Positions 62,341 to 64,000 of a stretch of DNA of 64,000 nucleotides are shown here, piece by piece. The stretch comes from CBDEUK01 sp965250225. Its GTDB lineage: Bacteria; Pseudomonadota; Gammaproteobacteria; Eutrophobiales; Eutrophobiaceae. The position numbers were made by a program, and so were the translations under genes. The DNA lies in contig CBDFNQ010000029.1 in assembly GCA_965250225.1 (NCBI GenBank), positions 1 through 64,000 on the forward strand, in the 5' to 3' direction. The notes under the pieces were generated by a model. The model was not told where the DNA came from. It made no database searches and saw only the letters and a list, made by a program, of their open reading frames with translations. Each line of letters opens with the position of its first letter. Position 1 is the first letter of the stretch.

Positions 62341-63336
62341 ATGGCTCCAAAAACTTCCAGCCTTGCAATCTTGTTTGCCGATATTAGTGGCAGTACCGAG
62401 CTATTCGAACAAGCTGGAGATGCTGCAGCACAAGAAACAATCACCAATTGCCTAGAGCTACTCGGAAGCATAACAAAAAATTACAATGGCAATGTTATCA
62501 AAACCATTGGCGATGAGATCATGTGTACTTTCAAAACAATCGACGACGCGGCACGTGCTGCCTCTGAAATGCACCAGACACTCGAATATGGTCACGCCGA
62601 TCTTTCCTTGACTAAGGCCCACCAAACGCTCTCCGAAGAAGTTGACTACAAGCAACTTATGAATGAGAAACTGGATGATGTCGGTTCAATCAAAGTCAGG
62701 ATCGGGATGCATTATGGCCCGGCTATTATGGATGGGGGCGATGTCTATGGTGATGCAGTCAATATTGCTGCACGAATGACAGCTCAGGCTAAAGCCAGCC
62801 AAACACTGACAACTCAGGCAACCCGTGCCGGACTTGATCGCATACTCCGAATCAGTACACGTTTTATTGATCGTGCGCCTATCAAAGGCAAAAAAGAAGA
62901 AATTAATATTTTTGAAATACTCTGGGAAGGCGATGAATTAACCAGTGCAATCACTGTGAGCCCTTTGTTATCAACGACAGTACCACCGACGGTAAAATCA
63001 AGAGGACAGGAAGCGGAATTAACTCTCACCTATCACGACAAACAGCTCTTGCTTAATAAACAACGTTCTTCTGTGGTCCTAGGCCGTAGTAATCGCTGTG
63101 ATATTACCGTCAATGAAAAACTGGCTTCGCGTCAACACGTTCAAATTGAACTTCGCCGTGACAAATTTATTATCACGGATCAAAGCACCAACGGTACCTA
63201 TGTCCACATACAGGACAGTAATGAATCGTTTTTGAAACGTGAAGAAACACCTTTACTGGGTAGTGGGAAAATCAGTCTTGGACGTGCATTCAAAGATAAC
63301 CCCAAAGAGATCATTAGATTCAGCTTTAAAAACTAG
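62341..63336 (+). CDS. Class III adenylate/guanylate cyclase fused to an FHA domain
   Basis: 331 residues. Residues 8-195 are a class III cyclase: FADISGSTELFEQAG carries the first metal Asp, IKTIGDEIMCTF the second, and RIGMHYGPAIMDGGDVYGDAVNIAARM follows in the expected order. Residues about 235-331 are an FHA domain (VLGRSNRCDI, SRQHVQI, STNGTYV). FHA binds phosphothreonine, so the cyclase is probably controlled by Ser/Thr phosphorylation. No clear ribosome site before ATG 62341. It is followed by a PP2C gene, 76 bases away. Confidence 0.9.
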   Translation: MAPKTSSLAILFADISGSTELFEQAGDAAAQETITNCLELLGSITKNYNGNVIKTIGDEIMCTFKTIDDAARAASEMHQTLEYGHADLSLTKAHQTLSEEVDYKQLMNEKLDDVGSIKVRIGMHYGPAIMDGGDVYGDAVNIAARMTAQAKASQTLTTQATRAGLDRILRISTRFIDRAPIKGKKEEINIFEILWEGDELTSAITVSPLLSTTVPPTVKSRGQEAELTLTYHDKQLLLNKQRSSVVLGRSNRCDITVNEKLASRQHVQIELRRDKFIITDQSTNGTYVHIQDSNESFLKREETPLLGSGKISLGRAFKDNPKEIIRFSFKN

Positions 63337-63412
63337 ATTAGTGAACAGAGCAATAAACTGAACGAACAGACATATCTGCCTGCAAATTTACATTCGTTAT
63401 ATTCCATAACCC

Positions 63413-64000
63413 ATGACAACAACAAATAAAAAAAAGAACGAATTGAGCTGGACATCCTATGGCCTGACAAATGTGGGTAAAGTCAGGGCATTGAACGAAG
63501 ATGCCTTGTTGGAACGATCTGAAATGGGCCTTTGGGTTGTTGCTGATGGTATGGGCGGCCATGATTCCGGAGACATGGCCAGCAGTATGATCGTCAATGA
63601 TCTGAAAAAAATTCATGAAGGCCTTAAGCTCAACCGAATTGTCGATGACATAGAAGATAAGTTGATTGGTGTTAACAAAAAATTACGTGAAAAATCACGC
63701 AAATCAAGACGAAAATCAACCATAGGTAGTACTGCGGTGATTTTGGTTGCTTACGAAAACTATTGCGTCTACCTTTGGGTTGGTGATAGTCGGCTCTACC
63801 GTTTAAATAATAAATCTCTTCAACAACTCACACGTGATCATTCTCAAATACAAATCTATCTTGATAATGATTTGATCACTGAAGAAGAAGCCGCCGTTCA
63901 TCCGCATCGAAACATGATCACTCGCGCAGTCGGAGCGATGGAGGAACTATATGTCGATATTGATATTCAATTAACCAGTAAAAATGACCGCTTTCTTCTC
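63413..64000 (+). CDS. PP2C-type Ser/Thr protein phosphatase (5' part; runs off the window)
   Basis: 196 codons open to the window end. NVGKVRALNEDALLE, VVADGMGGHDSGDMAS and VYLWVGDSRLYRL, with Asp residues for the two metals, are diagnostic PP2C motifs. HRNMITRAVGAM follows. Starts at ATG 63413. With the FHA-cyclase it forms a phosphosignalling pair; the kinase would lie beyond the window. Confidence 0.92.
   Translation, partial: MTTTNKKKNELSWTSYGLTNVGKVRALNEDALLERSEMGLWVVADGMGGHDSGDMASSMIVNDLKKIHEGLKLNRIVDDIEDKLIGVNKKLREKSRKSRRKSTIGSTAVILVAYENYCVYLWVGDSRLYRLNNKSLQQLTRDHSQIQIYLDNDLITEEEAAVHPHRNMITRAVGAMEELYVDIDIQLTSKNDRFLL

Overview
The window comes from an AT-rich gammaproteobacterium. Evidence for this is an RfaH-type regulator with a canonical ops element, gltX beside tRNA genes, leuC-leuD, a two-partner-secretion transporter and short proteobacterial palindromic repeats. 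I cannot name a genus.

Positions 1-43694 are one long minus-strand surface-polysaccharide operon that runs off the left edge. In transcription order it holds: a remnant of GDP-fucose synthase; a PglK-like ABC flippase; a legionaminic-acid-type nonulosonate set (legB, legC, a glycosyltransferase, NeuB/LegI, NeuD-like acetyltransferase, NeuA, PtmE); a HisH/HisF/WbpG amidination module; then a second nonulosonate-like set with two further NeuB paralogues, an SpsF-like cytidylyltransferase, a TIM-barrel protein, a CBS-aminotransferase fusion, an SGNH hydrolase and a carrier protein lacking its attachment serine. Methyltransferases and unrecognised proteins follow. Next is a module with a 3-dehydroquinate-synthase-like cyclase, an SDR and two nucleotidyltransferases, which I read as a candidate activated-cyclitol pathway. 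The left part holds glycosyltransferases, an in-frame Wzx-Wzy fusion, a diverged tandem duplication of wzy plus the 5' end of wbuB, UDP-L-FucNAc/L-QuiNAc genes and manC. Several genes (manC, hisF, a capsule-synthesis-like gene, the duplicated wbuB) carry frameshifts.

Positions 43695-50491 hold control and precursor genes. A consensus ops element (43794-43805, minus strand) lies at the head of the operon and rfaH itself is 1.6 kb away. A winged-helix regulator has a promoter bracketed by two identical-half-site dyads 30 bp apart. A hicBA toxin-antitoxin pair is divergent from it. cysC, ugd, a TviB/WbpO-like dehydrogenase and a Nudix protein follow.

Positions 50600-55541 are core genome: tRNA-Glu, tRNA-Ala, gltX, leuD, leuC and a YhdH-type oxidoreductase. 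Positions 55699-64000 hold a Sel1-repeat protein, a secreted repeat protein with a perfect 60-bp minisatellite, a TpsB-type outer-membrane transporter, a parvulin-type isomerase, an adenylate cyclase-FHA fusion and the start of a PP2C phosphatase. Together these suggest an envelope and signalling island.
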